Assembly: GCF_035594125.1 (NCBI RefSeq)
Contig: NC_087156.1
Location: forward strand, 34,294,497-34,358,496
DNA from: Scylla paramamosain
Lineage: Eukaryota > Arthropoda > Malacostraca > Decapoda > Portunidae
DNA length: 64,000 nt
Direction: 5' to 3'
Made by a program: the position numbers and the translations under genes
Notes under the pieces: generated by a model
Seen by the model: the letters and a program-made list of their open reading frames with translations, nothing else
The model's database searches: none
Told to the model about the DNA's origin: nothing
In this document: positions 14,985-28,426 of the stretch, in pieces
Layout: each line of letters begins with the position of its first letter
Position numbering within the stretch: position 1 is the stretch's first letter

Positions 14985-15440
14985 GGTGGAGAGTTAGAGA
15001 GAGAGACTGAAGTAAGAGACGGAAGTAGGATGAAATGAGTATGAAACGAAGGAAGACTGGAGTGAGGGGTGGAGTGAGGCTGGAGCGAGGACAGAGCGGA
15101 GATTGCAGCAAGTGAGGGATGAAGAAAGATTTGAGTGAGTGAGAAGAGGAGGAAGACTAGAGTGAAAGGTGTAGAAAGACTGGAAGTGAGTGAGGAGTAA
15201 AGGAAGACTGGAGAGAAAGATGGAGAAAAACTGAAGTGAGTGGAGAGGGAAAGCATATTGAAGGAAAAGGTGATGGAAAACTGAAGGAAAGGAAAGATGG
15301 ACGTAATTAACATGGTGAAAGAATATTGAAGAAAGAAGTGATGGAAAACTGAAGGAAAGAAAATGAAAATAACTAAGTGAAAAAAAATATCAAAGGAGCT
15401 GATGGAAAACTGAAAAAAAAGGAATGGAAATAGAACAGAG
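14985..15440. repeat. Purine-rich degenerate minisatellite
   Basis: The + strand is almost entirely G/A. A phrase close to GATGGAAAACTGAAGGAAAG recurs near 15270, 15338 and 15400 (spacings about 62-68 bp). Weaker versions (GGAAGACTGGAG, GGAAGACTAGAG) extend back to about 15050. The long minus-strand frame (14807-15580, Ser/Phe/Leu rich) is a by-product. Confidence 0.65.
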
Positions 15441-16481
15441 GAAGAAAGAGGCGAAATGAAAAAAAGTACGTAGATTAAGGCACGTGAAAGAGGTTGGAGA
15501 TTGACTGAATATTGGAAGCGGGAGGACATGTTGGGTTGTGCGGCCACCTGTTGGGATGACCTTGTGTGGGAACCGTCCATCTTTCACTCACCCACCGCCG
15601 CCACCACCACCACCATCACCATCACCACTACCACCACCACCACCACCACCATTCACCAGCGAGGTATTACACATCAGCGCCCCTTTGCTGCTCCTCACGA
15701 TCTGATCCACGGCCTCCGCCTTCTCCATGCCCTCCGCGGGAAAAGAGACGGGGAGGCTGAATACACTTTCCCCGGCAGGTCACGTTTCCCGGACAGCGCC
15801 ACGGATTCCGCTTATATTTTTCATGGAACGAGGACAGGAGTTAAAAAATTGAGAGAGCCAGCCTGCGTTGTTGCCACCCCCCTCCCCCCCTCCAGCAGGC
15901 AGCAGGCAGGGTTCGCGAGTGGGTGGTGGCTCTTGAGGTGTGGCAGTGGCTCACACATACACACACACACACGCGCGCGTTTATTATGAGGCACTTTACT
16001 GCATACCTGGGACAAAAGAAGGAGGAGGAGGAGGAGGAGGAGAAGTAAAAGGACTCTCCGGGTAAAGGGTCACTATCCTAGAAACCTCAAATTTCGTACT
16101 GTAAATTTTCTGTACTGTAAAAAAAAAAAAACTTGAGACGAGAAGTAGAGCACCATTATAAAAAATGTGTTTAACGAGTAGAGTCAACCTGGGGTGCATT
16201 TCTTACGGGTAGAATTAGTGCTTCATGCTCGCCACCTGCTAATTTACAGTGTGGTTAATAAAAAAAAAAACTTCCTGTCGTAACTTTAATTTCAGTCTGA
16301 GATAAGTTTTGGTGGTAATGTTTTTGTAAGTTATCAGCACGGCGTTCCCCTCCAAGGTCACACCCTCGTTAGGACAGTGAATCTACCCACCCAAGAGTGT
16401 AGACAGGGAGGCGACTGTTCTGCTTCAGGCCTCCACGCTGATGACCGCCTGGAAAATTATACACCAGTTTGTAAAAGCCGC

Positions 16482-16483
<2 letters not shown>
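15441..16483. other. Unassigned DNA with (CCA)n, (GGA)n and CA/CG run
   Basis: (CCA/CAT)n lies at 15598-15652, an AC/CG alternating run at 15954-15980 and (GGA)n at 16020-16043. GC content is raised at 15670-15800. No exon can be defended. Confidence 0.55.
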
Positions 16484-16567
<84 letters not shown>

Positions 16568-16647
16568 TTCCTATTTCCCCGCGTACATGGCTTTCTCGTT
16601 TCATGCACTTATTCATGCCGGATTCGGAAGGTTTCAATAACAGCTCC

Positions 16648-16735
<88 letters not shown>

Positions 16736-16753
16736 TGTCTTTGTGTGTGTGTC

Positions 16754-16785
<32 letters not shown>
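16484..16785. repeat. Microsatellite cluster: (CA)n, (CT)n, (TG)n
   Basis: (AC)n at 16484-16563, then an 87-bp unique spacer, (CT)n at 16651-16732 passing directly into an imperfect (TG)n to 16785. The outer (CA)n and (TG)n arms are complementary and could pair across the cluster. Confidence 0.95.
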
Positions 16786-16786
<1 letters not shown>

Positions 16787-16989
16787 AATACATTGTTCCA
16801 TCGATCACATCTGCCCAAAGCCTCATTCATCAGGCCCCAAGTCGACGCTCAGGCCTCTGCTCTTCTCACTGAACGTCCGGCCGGGCATTCACCCTTTCAT
16901 TACCAGTGCAAGAGGTCCAGGCGAGAGGTTCAAGTGTACCACTGACCGCTGCTCACTGCAGCGAACTAACGGTTAACGTTTACGATGTC
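16786..16989. other. Unassigned DNA
   Basis: Mixed composition with no recognisable feature. Confidence 0.4.
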
Positions 16990-17200
16990 TTAAGGACGAT
17001 ATTCTGAAATACTTCTGCGTTGCACCTCCACTAGTTGAAGCTACACGGATTTTTATAGGTGTTTTTACGGTTCTAATGACAGATAAAAAATATTTCTACA
17101 TTACTGAAAGGAGAGACGGTCTGATGAATCCTACTAATCATCTTCGTGACATTTGAAAGTAGTCATGGTGGGAGAGCAAAGCGTTTCTGAATACAGGCCA
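16990..17200 (+). mobile_element. MITE-like element, copy 3 (+)
   Basis: Begins TTAAGGACGATATTCTGAAA and ends GCGTTTCTGAATACAGGCC. The end, reverse-complemented, repeats the TATTC-GAAACGC core of the start. Internal blocks include GTTTTTACGGTTCTAATGAC and GTAGTCATGGTGGGAGAGC. It shares the first 20 bases exactly with copy 4 at 28.4 kb. Confidence 0.75.
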
Positions 17201-17869
17201 TGTTCATATTTGTAAACGTAAAACACCTTCTCTCATAAGGACTGTGAAATTTTCAAAGGACACAGAGGTAAATAGTCACATTCCTATTGGTGTTCTCTGT
17301 GATTATGCAGAATTCCAGCTAACCTATCGCAAACACATCCTTGAAAACCACTAAAATTGCCAGTAGAGCTTGCTAAAAACCAGTCGAGAAGAGACGACGA
17401 AGCGTTTAATTAAGAACACAAGAACACGAACCATTAAGACGCAACACAGACACTCCATTAGAGAGCCACAACCTGCCGAACCCAGCTGCGTCATAAGTTA
17501 CCGGTACACCAGAGGCGGAGACACTATTCTGGACCCTTGTAACCCCTTGGCAGTTGCATAAGAGGGTTTCGTGAGGAAGGTCCGCCACTGGGATCTAATA
17601 AAGAGGGTCCGTGGCAAGGGGTTGGCACCGTTAAGTGAATATGTCAGGTAGAAATTGGAATTCTTATTGGCTGAGTCTGCGTGCCGTTCCCTTAGTTTGT
17701 CTGTTAGGTGGTGCGTTCAGTGGCAACGTTTCAGTATTTGCGTGCCGTGCTGTGTCGTGCCCTTCTCTGCTAATTGGGACGAGCAGGCAAACTCATCAAG
17801 ATGCTTTCCTCGGTGCTCGCAGACAACGATCATTGGAGAGGCGAGGGGCGTTTGGGGCTTGAGAGAGAA
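17201..17869. other. Unassigned DNA
   Basis: No repeat or gene is recognised. A short open frame at 17370-17561 has mixed codons but no start context, splice structure or family. Confidence 0.4.
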
Positions 17870-18110
17870 GAGGGAATGCAGGAAACAGGAGGAACAGGAA
17901 CAGAAGGAGGAAGAAGAGGAAGAACGTGATGAAGACGAAGGTGAAGAAGGTCGGAGAGGGTCTTGAAGAGGAGGGCCACGAAGAGGAGAAGGAAGAATAA
18001 GAATATGAAGAGTAGGAAATAGAGGAAAAGAGAAAGGAAGATGGTAAGAGGAAAGATAATAGTGGCAAGAAAAGCAGTAGGAGAGGAGGAGGAGGAGGAG
18101 ACACTGTAAG
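17870..18110. repeat. Purine-rich GGAAGAAGA tract
   Basis: The + strand is nearly pure purine, with GAGGA/GAAGA/GGAGG repeats. The minus-strand frames are Ser/Pro/Leu rich artefacts. Confidence 0.7.
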
Positions 18111-18167
18111 CGATTTTGATTATGAAGCCTTTCGATAATATTGAGGGACATTATTCTAAGGATCGAT

Positions 18168-18270
18168 ACCACCACCACCACCACCACCACCACCACTATT
18201 ACTACCACCACCACTATCAGTGTTCCTTACTTGAAAGTGCATCCGATATTTATGTGGGTCACGTGTAAGC

Positions 18271-18318
<48 letters not shown>
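18168..18318. repeat. (CCA)n and (TG)n microsatellites
   Basis: Interrupted (CCA)n at 18168-18217 and pure (TG)n at 18272-18317, separated by about 54 bp. Confidence 0.93.
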
Positions 18319-18319
<1 letters not shown>

Positions 18320-18399
18320 CCCACCAGATAATTTTTGAAATAGTGACCCAGTATTTTTTACATTGTCGTGTCTGAATACAACATGATAAAGGAATGAAT

Positions 18400-18900
18400 A
18401 AAAAAAAAAGGAGGAAGAGGAAGAGGAATGTGAAGTGAATAATGGAGAAGGAGAGAAAGACTAGGAGAATAGGAGAGGAAGAAGAAGAGCAGGGTTTGGA
18501 AAGATGAGGAGGAAGGAGAGGAACAAGACTGAGAAAGAAGAGGAAGAGGAAGGAGAAGTAAAGGATTGAGAAAAAGACGAAGGAGAATGTAGGATAAGGA
18601 AAAGATTGAGAAGAAGAATGGAAGACTGCGAAGAGGAGGAGGAGAAAGAAGTAGTTAAAAATAAAAAAAAGACGAGAAAAGGAAGGATAAGATGGAGAAA
18701 CAAAGTAAGAGCAAGCGAAAAATGAGATGGGGAAAGGAAAAGGAAAGAAAGAAAAGACATGGAGAAACAAAGGAAAGAGAAAGCGAAAGATGACATGGAG
18801 AAACAAAGGAAGAGGAAAGGAAGAAGACATGGAGAAACAGAAAGGAGAATAAAAAGAAAGATAAGGCGAAAAAAAAAGTAAGATAAATAAATGAAAAAAG
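18400..18900. repeat. Purine-rich minisatellite with 33-36-bp units
   Basis: Almost all purine on +. A unit close to GACATGGAGAAACAAAGGAA starts at 18756, 18792 and 18825. More diverged units (GATGGAGAAACAAAGTAAG) occur near 18692 and 18724. Upstream, GAGGAAGAGGA-type repeats are less regular. Confidence 0.7.
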
Positions 18901-19215
18901 AAACAAGACCAACATCACAACTCAAATCACCGGCACATACACACATGCAACAAAACACAACACACTGACTTGCTCGTATTTCACCCCAAAACCTAAACTA
19001 AAGAGTCACGACGAAAATGCAAAACAAAACACACGCTAAAGGAAATAGAGGCCAGAACACCACCACCAGCACCAGCACCTCCTACAACCAGAACAGTATA
19101 CAGTGGAGCACCTGCCTCACCTCCACCTAATCCCAGTGCCGCAATATTAACAGACTCTTCCTTACAGTCCTGGACGCAGTGTGAGAATTACGCAAGTTAA
19201 CGAGACCACAAACAC
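18901..19215. other. Unassigned A/C-rich DNA
   Basis: A- and C-rich with short CA and CACCAG runs. No gene is seen. Confidence 0.45.
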
Positions 19216-19800
19216 CACCAGGAGAAAGAGGAAGAGGAGGAAGATGAAGAAGATGACGAAGGAGATGGAAGGAAAAGGAGGAGGATGAAGAAAAGGACAA
19301 AGAAGACAGCAAAGAAAATGGCGAAAAAAAAGAATAGGGGAAGGGTGAAGCATAGGACGAAAAATTAAGAAAAAATGAATAGAAGGGAGAAGAGGAGTAA
19401 GAGTAAGAGAACGCTGGCGAAGAGGAGAACGACTATGATGATGGCAACAAAGAGGAAGTGGAGGACTATGAAGATGAATAAGAACAACAGAAGGAAGATG
19501 ACCACGAGGAGAAGAAAGATGAAAATGAAGAAAAGGACGCTAACGAATGACGAAGAAGAGCAACACGATGATGATGACGACGAAGATGAAGAATAGGACG
19601 AATAAGAAGACTGCAACGAAAATAATGAAGACGACGAAGAAGAAAAGGACAAAAAAGAACTTAACGACGAGGAGGACGATGAAGAATAGGAAAAAGAAGA
19701 ACGAAGAACACGACGACAAACGACGAAAAGGACGATGAAGAATAAGAAGAACAAGGACCACGACGACGAAGGCAACGAAGAAGAAAACGGAGAATATCGT
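19216..19800 (+). repeat. Degenerate GAN trinucleotide array (about 585 bp)
   Basis: Most triplets are GAA, GAC, GAT, GAG or AAG/AAC variants. Short + strand frames such as 19375-19596 give Lys/Arg/Met-rich then Asp/Glu-rich peptides (ending EEQHDDDDDEDEE). Stops occur in every frame, so this is an eroded trinucleotide expansion and not a current acidic protein, although an ancient acidic-domain exon cannot be excluded. Confidence 0.65.
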
Positions 19801-20183
19801 AGTAAAAAAAATATCTTATCTCGTTCCTGCTTCACTTTTCTCCATACCTACCTTAAGAAAGACAACTCAATATTAATGCGCACGCTGCTCGTTCCTTCAC
19901 AATCCCTCGAGAACCGCTGGAATTACACACACACACAAAAAAAAAAAAGGCCATCGGTGTGTGAACGATCAATCCTCACACGCCAACACACTACGATTCT
20001 TTTTTTCTTTTAGCCTGGAATGGAAAAAAAAAAAAAACATATGGATAGGATGAGAAATAAGGGTAGGAAATATATAGACGAGTTCACTAACATTCATTTT
20101 CTTAGTAATTTTTAAATCTCTCAGCAACAATTACTTTTATTTTTCTGAACGAAGGAATTACTACGGAGAAAAAATGAGACGAA

Positions 20184-20225
<42 letters not shown>

Positions 20226-20796
20226 TGCCATAAACTAGAGAAACGAAAGTAAAAGAAATGTATAATTATAATAACTCGGAACAAGAACTTGGAACCAATG
20301 TAGTGTGAGACAGACAACCAAGCAACCATCCTCTCCTCGTGAAAGAGTTTTTGCCTCCCTCCCTCCCTCCCTCCCTCACAAACCAGGCCTGAGTAGCTCC
20401 TCCTCTCCCTCCCTCTCCCTCCCTCTCGCTCTCTGAAATTTATCACCGCCAACCACGCTTAATCTCGAGTTGTGGACGTCTTATTATCGGAAACAAAAAT
20501 AACTCTGGTCCTTCATCTTCCTCCTCCTCTTCTTGGGCAGTGAACTTGTCTTGGGGGGGAAAAAAAGAACGGAAAAAATAAGTAGAAAATGTGGAAGGAA
20601 AAAAAGTCAGTAAAAAATCAAATACTTAGTCTGTCGATGTGTGCTGAAGGAAATGTTCGTATTTGTGCCCCGTCATTTTCGTTAATGCCGCCGTCTGTAA
20701 GTGACGCGTTTCCTGAAGGAGTGTGTTTCTTAAAGCATGGAGGAGAACGAGACAAAATTGCATGACAGTTTTTCCTTTTTCCGTTCCAAGTCGATC

Positions 20797-20798
<2 letters not shown>
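19801..20798. other. Unassigned DNA with (GA)n and (CCCT)n
   Basis: A runs at 19938-19950 and 20022-20035, (GA)n at 20189-20222 and (CCCT)n with CTCC-rich flank at 20353-20440. No coding evidence. Confidence 0.6.
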
Positions 20799-20871
<73 letters not shown>

Positions 20872-20930
20872 ATTTAAACTTAGTGGCAGATGTTCAGAAG
20901 GAAGAAAATTGCATTGAAGAAAAATTAGTT

Positions 20931-20998
<68 letters not shown>
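20799..20998. repeat. (GA)n / (CT)n inverted microsatellite pair
   Basis: (GA)n at 20799-20868 and (CT)n at 20933-20997 flank a 64-bp unique spacer and form a large inverted repeat. Confidence 0.95.
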
Positions 20999-21001
<3 letters not shown>

Positions 21002-22069
21002 AGACATTTTTTTTCACAATCCTGGGTGTTAACGGGTGACTAAAGCAGCGAAAGGGTTACCATGAGATACTCTGTAGTTTGTTGTATGGACACTTAAATG
21101 ATGTCCGGTGCTTAAACTTAGTAATCACAAGGCGCACTTGATGGGGGGAAGGAAGAACAGAGAGTACGAATTATTTCTGTTTTACTTCTATCTTATTTGA
21201 GTTCTTAGACGACTGAGCGAAGTCTTGAGGCGCGCTCTCCAAAATAAGCCTGTTTCAACTCTTCCCCAAAACGAAGTCTGGGCAACTGTTTCCACATCGC
21301 GTATCCAGATCTCCTCTCCTTCCATGGTCTGAAGCCTATGTTCGCTCTTCGGGGAAAGCATAAGGTCGCTTTCAAAAACCTACAAAGCGAAAACTAATTG
21401 GGACATCGTCTTTGTTTTTTTTTTTTTTATCCTTTGGCTTCATGTAATCGATTGAGCAAGAGGAAAACATGTTCGTCTCTCTCGGCGGCGGGCTTGTGTG
21501 TGTGTGTACGGCTGTCAGTGGAATCAAGCTATCACCCACCAATTGTGTTTTAAGGGCTCTCTCTCTCTCTCTCTCTCTCTCTGCACACACCTGCAGTATC
21601 GACCACGGAAATAATACTCCTTCAAGATAAAATAAAAGAAAAACTCTCGAAACTTGTGCACAGGAAGTTGATGAGAAGAAAGAAAATAAGACAAAAACAG
21701 ATGAAAAAAATACCCACCGAAGAAAAGGTAAAGAGAAGATTGCGATAATTGGGTAATGACAGGAGCAGCTGGAATATGAAGCCCCTTTCTTCCTCCCCTT
21801 CCCCCCCCACCCACCTTCTCATCCAGCAAGGCTTCGTGCGTCTCTCTTTAACAGGGAGTCCTCTTGGCTTAGGAAGTTCATTACTGCCGTATTAGGTTTG
21901 GAAGGAAAACGTCTTTTAAATTTTTTTTTTTCTTGCTGTGAGTCTTTTATGTAAGTTTACTGCTGGTACGGTCACACACACACACACACACACCTTGGAT
22001 CGAAAACACTCATTTTTTTTTCTTCTTTTTGTGTGTGTGTGTTAAGTGCTTGAAGACCTAATGGTAACA
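20999..22069. other. Unassigned DNA with minor microsatellites
   Basis: (TG)n at 21495-21507, (CT)n at 21557-21582, (CA)n at 21972-21993 and a short (TG)n at 22030-22041. No gene is recognised. Confidence 0.55.
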
Positions 22070-22280
22070 CTAGAGGAGGAGGAGGAAGAGGAGGAGGAGA
22101 GGAGAAAGAAAGGAAATGAAGTCTGAGAGCAATGAACGAGGAAATGACGAAGTTGAGAAGGAAAAGAAAAAGAGGAGGGGGAAGATAGAACAGGAGGAGG
22201 AAAAAGAAGAAGAACAAGAGAAAAAAAAGGCGGGAAAGAAGAGGAGGAGGAGGAAGAGGAATAGGGGTGGAAGGAACGAG
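22070..22280. repeat. Purine-rich GGA/GAA tract
   Basis: GGA-, GAA- and AAG-rich stretch with no fixed long period; Glu/Lys frames on + and Ser/Phe/Leu frames on - are compositional. Confidence 0.7.
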
Positions 22281-22317
22281 GCGGAAGCAGAAATATTCAT
22301 TCAGTCATTCATATGGC

Positions 22318-22319
<2 letters not shown>

Positions 22320-22396
<77 letters not shown>

Positions 22397-22458
22397 TAGC
22401 CATGCCATAGGTGAGGCGGTTCGGTAAGTCATGACTAGAGAGCAAGAGAGAGAAAAAG

Positions 22459-22507
<49 letters not shown>

Positions 22508-22545
22508 CTATCTATATCTATCTATCTCTATTTATCTATCTATCT
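22320..22545. repeat. (GA)n, (CT)n and (CTAT)n cluster
   Basis: (GA)n at 22320-22392, a 68-bp spacer, (CT)n at 22461-22489 running directly into (CTAT)n at 22487-22545 with a few substitutions. The GA/CT pair is again inverted. Confidence 0.94.
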
Positions 22546-22650
22546 AACTATCTCCCTGCCAGGAACTCTAATTATACTATCGCTTCTTTTATTGGGAGAG
22601 AAGGACTGCTTTAAAAAATAGTGTCTAGGATTAAGGTGCTTCATGTGCAG

Positions 22651-22656
<6 letters not shown>

Positions 22657-22745
<89 letters not shown>
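22657..22745. repeat. (CA)n microsatellite
   Basis: About 44 uninterrupted CA units. Confidence 0.96.
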
Positions 22746-22747
<2 letters not shown>

Positions 22748-22828
22748 TAAGGTCCTGCTTTGTGTCTCTTGCACTTTCAGGAGTAAAATAATTTAATCTT
22801 GCTGTTGCATTTTGATGTCTGGTGTCCT

Positions 22829-22841
22829 TATTATTGTTATT

Positions 22842-22882
<41 letters not shown>

Positions 22883-22999
22883 CATTATTATCATTATCAT
22901 TATTATTATTATTGTGGTTGTTGTCATCGTTGTTTTCGTCGTCGTCGTCTTCATAATCATCATTATTACCATCATCATCATCACCATCATCATCATCCT
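22829..22999. repeat. (TTA)/(TCA)/(GTC) trinucleotide array
   Basis: TTA units grade into TCA, then TGT/GTC, then CAT/CAC units. All are compatible with stepwise mutation of a single trinucleotide tract. It yields Tyr- or Ile-rich frames that are artefacts. Confidence 0.88.
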
Positions 23000-24001
23000 C
23001 TATATACGTAGGGACTGTTTTTTTTTTTTTTTATCTTTCTTTCAAGCACATCTGAATCAAAGTGTATTGTGTATACGTAAATATAACGTTAGAAAAAAAA
23101 ATTCTCAGCCTGATTGTCTTGATAACTGTATCCCCGTCCCCGGCAGAACTGGCCCCGTGTTTCATTACTCCCTGCTGTGATTCACTGCCGTGGGTCTGGG
23201 AGGCTCCTCTCCGCCAATCCAATATGTAAACTCTTGAATAGGAAGGCGATCCAGTTTGATATTGAGCGCGAGTCATTCTGGGGTTCCTCCTCCTCTAGAT
23301 TCATTAAGTGAGCAATGACTTGAAGCCCTTTTTATTCCTTGCCTGGATGAATTAAAAGGCACCAATGAAGGGGATTGGCTGTTTGAACGGCGTATGTATA
23401 TTATTCGTAAAGTGATTATTACGTATTGACAGTCTGCTGGTCGTAGAGGCTGGCGACAATACAGCTTCTCCATCCTAGCTGTGTTAAACCCACTCATTAC
23501 CACAGACAGTTTCTTTCAAGAGGGAGGTTTCAAGATACCTGTCCTCCAATTCTGGTTAATATTTTGGGGTCTATAGGGAATGGCACCTATATGGGCTTTT
23601 TTTCCCCCTTTTTTGTTACCCCAGGCCAGTGTCCTTACATAAAAGATAAAAACATTAAATCCCGTTAGTTTGTCATAATAAATAGGATGCCTGACGTAAT
23701 AAAATCCTTAAATTCATGGAAAAATATAGTAAGATCGATGCCGTGGTACTGAAAGAGTTAGCAGAGTGGATCTGTGGGAGTATAGCGTCATACAGCGTGT
23801 GGCATTAACTGGATTGATGCAGACTTGTCGAAAACGAACCAGTAAAGATGCGTGTCTGAACTTGGCTAAAAATAGTTCAACAATCTACTAAGCCGTCACG
23901 TGACTGGCCGCTGCTGCTTTTATTGGCGATGGTCCGAACTGATTCCCAGAGAAGAAAACATGATGCTGGATTTTTTTCTATTTTGGGTCTTTCTTTAAGA
24001 T
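23000..24001. other. Unassigned DNA
   Basis: Apart from a T run at 23018-23032, no repeats or genes are recognisable. An AT-rich segment at 23560-23760 (starting near GGCACCTATATGGGC) has the look of an old dispersed repeat, but there is no second copy in the window. Confidence 0.4.
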
Positions 24002-24067
24002 AGTAGAATTAGATAGTTTTTTTTTTATTATTCTAGTAGAATTAGATATTTTTTTTTATTATTCTTG
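24002..24067. repeat. 33-bp tandem duplication
   Basis: Two units, each close to AGTAGAATTAGATA then a T run and ATTATTCT, begin at 24002 and 24035. Confidence 0.8.
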
Positions 24068-24073
24068 CAATGC

Positions 24074-24075
<2 letters not shown>

Positions 24076-24140
<65 letters not shown>
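24076..24140. repeat. (CA)n microsatellite
   Basis: About 32 CA units. The next 300 bp remain CA/CAC-rich. Confidence 0.95.
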
Positions 24141-25604
<1,464 letters not shown>

Positions 25605-25988
25605 AGAAGTGATGAAAATGGTGGAAGTGGACATGAGAGCTAATGGGATCTGATGAATATGCAGGACGGATTATGTGAGCAGCAAAAGACACGCAACAGA
25701 AGACTGGTAAAGATCGTCATAATTTTGCCTCGTTAATAGAGCAGTAGGAGGTAATCTGGCAAATTAGAGACCAGCGTAATGCGTCAGGCCAGGTAATATG
25801 CCGAGAAGGATTGAGCCGTAAAAGACACGTAATTGGGGATGGAAAATGACATTATATTATTCCTTCATTCAGATGTCTGGCGCTTTCTATTACATTAACT
25901 AACTTGTCACTCAGTAATTATTCTCTTTCATAGAAGGGGAACAGGAGGAAATCTGGGTAGTTGTGATGAGTACGTGTGATGAGTACGT
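25605..25988. other. Unassigned DNA with a diverged duplication
   Basis: A segment around AAAAGACACGCAAC (25685) and one around AAAAGACACGTAAT (25818) share flanking ATATGC and GGA motifs, suggesting an old duplication about 135 bp apart. Confidence 0.4.
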
Positions 25989-26190
25989 GAGAACATAAGA
26001 AAATAAGGGAAAATGTAAGAAGTCATCAGGCCCAAACGTGGCAGTCCCTGAATAAAACATACACACCATTTCCACCTATCATCTCCATCCATAAATTTGT
26101 CTAATCTTTTAAAGTTCCCCAATGACTCAGCCCCAACAACCTGGTTACCGAGTCCATTCCATTCATCTACCACTCTATTTGAGTAAGTTA
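25989..26190 (-). mobile_element. Non-LTR retrotransposon 3' fragment (end of RT ORF)
   Basis: On the minus strand the frame reads RVVDEWNGLGNQVVGAES, then FKRLDKFMDGDDRW. This resembles the closing segment of CR1/jockey-type LINE polyproteins, where a V-x-x-WN-x-L-P-x-x-V-V-x-A-x-S-x-x-x-FK-x-x-LD-x-F/H-W pattern is common. It continues to a 3' end ending CTTATTTTCTTATGTTCTC. Everything upstream of this tail is absent, so it is a strongly 5'-truncated, dead copy. A GATGAGTACGTG duplication flanks the 3' end at about 25964-25988. Confidence 0.6.
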
Positions 26191-26786
26191 TGTGAAATCG
26201 TGATAGATATGGATAAAATTCTAGGAAGTTGAAAAGAAAATTATCTTAGACATTTTGGTTATAAGTAGATGAAATGTCAATATACCTTCAAGTTTGTACA
26301 CAAGAGCGGCGGATATTGTTCAGGAGGACTGTGTTTACTTAGGCTTAGAAAGAAGAAAAAAAATATTGATATGATACATTTTGAAATACCATTATCCAAA
26401 TTGGAAAACTTTCGAAGCGTTGCAGAGGAGGAAGTTGGAAGGGAAAACTATATTGGGTAAAGGCAGATGAGAATAGTTATTTATAAATGAGATGACATTT
26501 CTTCATGGCAGAGTAATGAGTACTCGACCCAAAGGAACACCTCCAGCCTTAGTTGTATTACTGGTGCTGTATTATGTAACAATTATGCCATAGATCAAAG
26601 TAGTAGTTATATAAGTATGTTTACAAATGGTGATAAGCCTGATAAAAATAGATAGGGAGGTTTACAGATAGAAATAGATAGATATAACAGAGAAGGAGAG
26701 CATTACAGGTGGATATGACTTACGTGTATAAATATATGTCAAGATTATAAAATGAAGCTCAATGCTTATGAATGTGGCATGTTGAG
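26191..26786. other. Unassigned AT-rich DNA
   Basis: No recognisable repeat or gene. A short frame at 26269-26460 has no family or start evidence. Confidence 0.4.
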
Positions 26787-26972
26787 GACGGAAGAGGAAA
26801 AAAAAGGAAGGAAAGGCAGAAGGAAAAAAAAGTAAAAGGATGGAAAATAAAGAAAATAAAGGAAGTGATAATATGAAACAATTGATGACGGAAGAGGGAA
26901 CCGTAACATAAAGGAAAGAAAGAGGATGTAGAATACAGAAAATAAAGGAAGTGATAATACGAGACAATCTAT
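26787..26972. repeat. Tandem duplication, about 85-100-bp unit
   Basis: Two units each begin GACGGAAGAGG and end AAAATAAAGGAAGTGATAAT then A(C/T)GA(A/G)ACAATC/T (ends near 26886 and 26970). Adenine- and guanine-rich. Confidence 0.65.
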
Positions 26973-27624
<652 letters not shown>

Positions 27625-27793
27625 CCTTCTCCCTCCGCTTCCCCTCGCATACGGGTAATTAAAGCAGAGGAGCAATGGAACTGAATAGCCATCAAGACAT
27701 TGGGAACAGAAAACCTCGTCAGGGTCCCTTTCATTACCTCTCAGCTGCAGTGACTCCAGATGAGGGTAACTTAATCCAGAATCCTGCATAACA

Positions 27794-28426
27794 TTAAGCC
27801 GCGTTCAGACCTGTGCGCCTTTCGCCTGGTTGCTGTGCATCTTCCTATGTATCTACGCATGCAACACGCACACTCACGCATGCATCTAGCTACACGCCTC
27901 TTCCCCTTTGGATGCGCATGCCTCTTTTTGTTGACACCTGGAGTGAAGCACACATACTCTTTTCAGTCGTCAAGATGTCTGCTCTGAACCAAGCAGTTGC
28001 TGCTGCTGCTGCAAATGCTATTATTTTGCTACAAAGACGAAATCGAGATAAAAAGTGTGTGGTGCTGGGTCAGTGAATATTTTGCACGTCGGAGAGTATG
28101 TGTGAGTGTAAAAGAAGAGATAAGGAGCTAGTCATTCACAGACAAGTTTATATTTTTTCCATTGGACCAATCAGCCATACTGGCAATACAAAGGACGACC
28201 TGAAAATAGGGTATATTAATCCGTGGATGACGAGCGACTTGCACGAGTCTCCCCTTCCTGGATGGGGAGACACTTGCGCCTTCATGAGTCTGAGCACGTT
28301 GGCCTGTGCGCACAGATTTGAAGCATGCCTTATCTTGCACCGATTCATGCCTCTGCATACCTCTTCATGCAAAGGCACATGCCTCCAGTGTGCACGAAAA
28401 TTTGCACAGCTCTGAACGCGCCTTTA
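27794..28426 (+). mobile_element. PIF/Harbinger-like DNA transposon, deletion derivative
   Basis: Ends are AGCCGCGTTCAGACCTGTGC (27797-27816) and, reverse-complemented, AGGCGCGTTCAGAGCTGTGC (28404-28423): a 20-bp terminal inverted repeat with two mismatches. Both ends are bordered by TTA (27794-27796 and 28424-28426). A 3-bp TTA/TAA duplication is the established signature of PIF/Harbinger. The 627-bp interior has subterminal GCATGC/GCATG motifs at both ends and a short open frame with a transposase-N-terminus look (see next entry). It is too short for a complete transposase or Myb-like ORF, so it is non-autonomous. Confidence 0.7.
27975..28076 (+). pseudogene. Residual Harbinger transposase N-terminus (33 codons)
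   Basis: An ATG-initiated frame gives MSALNQAVAAAAANAIILLQ followed by RRNRDKK and stops after 33 codons. Harbinger nucleases often begin with an Ala/Leu-rich helix followed by a run of Arg before the first conserved region. The placement inside TTA-flanked TIRs supports that reading. The DDE catalytic domain is missing. The assignment rests on context and composition, not on catalytic residues. Confidence 0.4.

Noticed and set aside
14807..15580. 257-codon minus-strand frame
   Set aside because: Matches exactly the purine-rich minisatellite; amino-acid composition (Ser, Phe, Leu, Pro) follows the repeat, and no domain is seen.
23560..23760. Old dispersed repeat with GGCACCTATATGGGC
   Set aside because: Only one copy in the window and no diagnostic ends; cannot be supported without genome-wide search.
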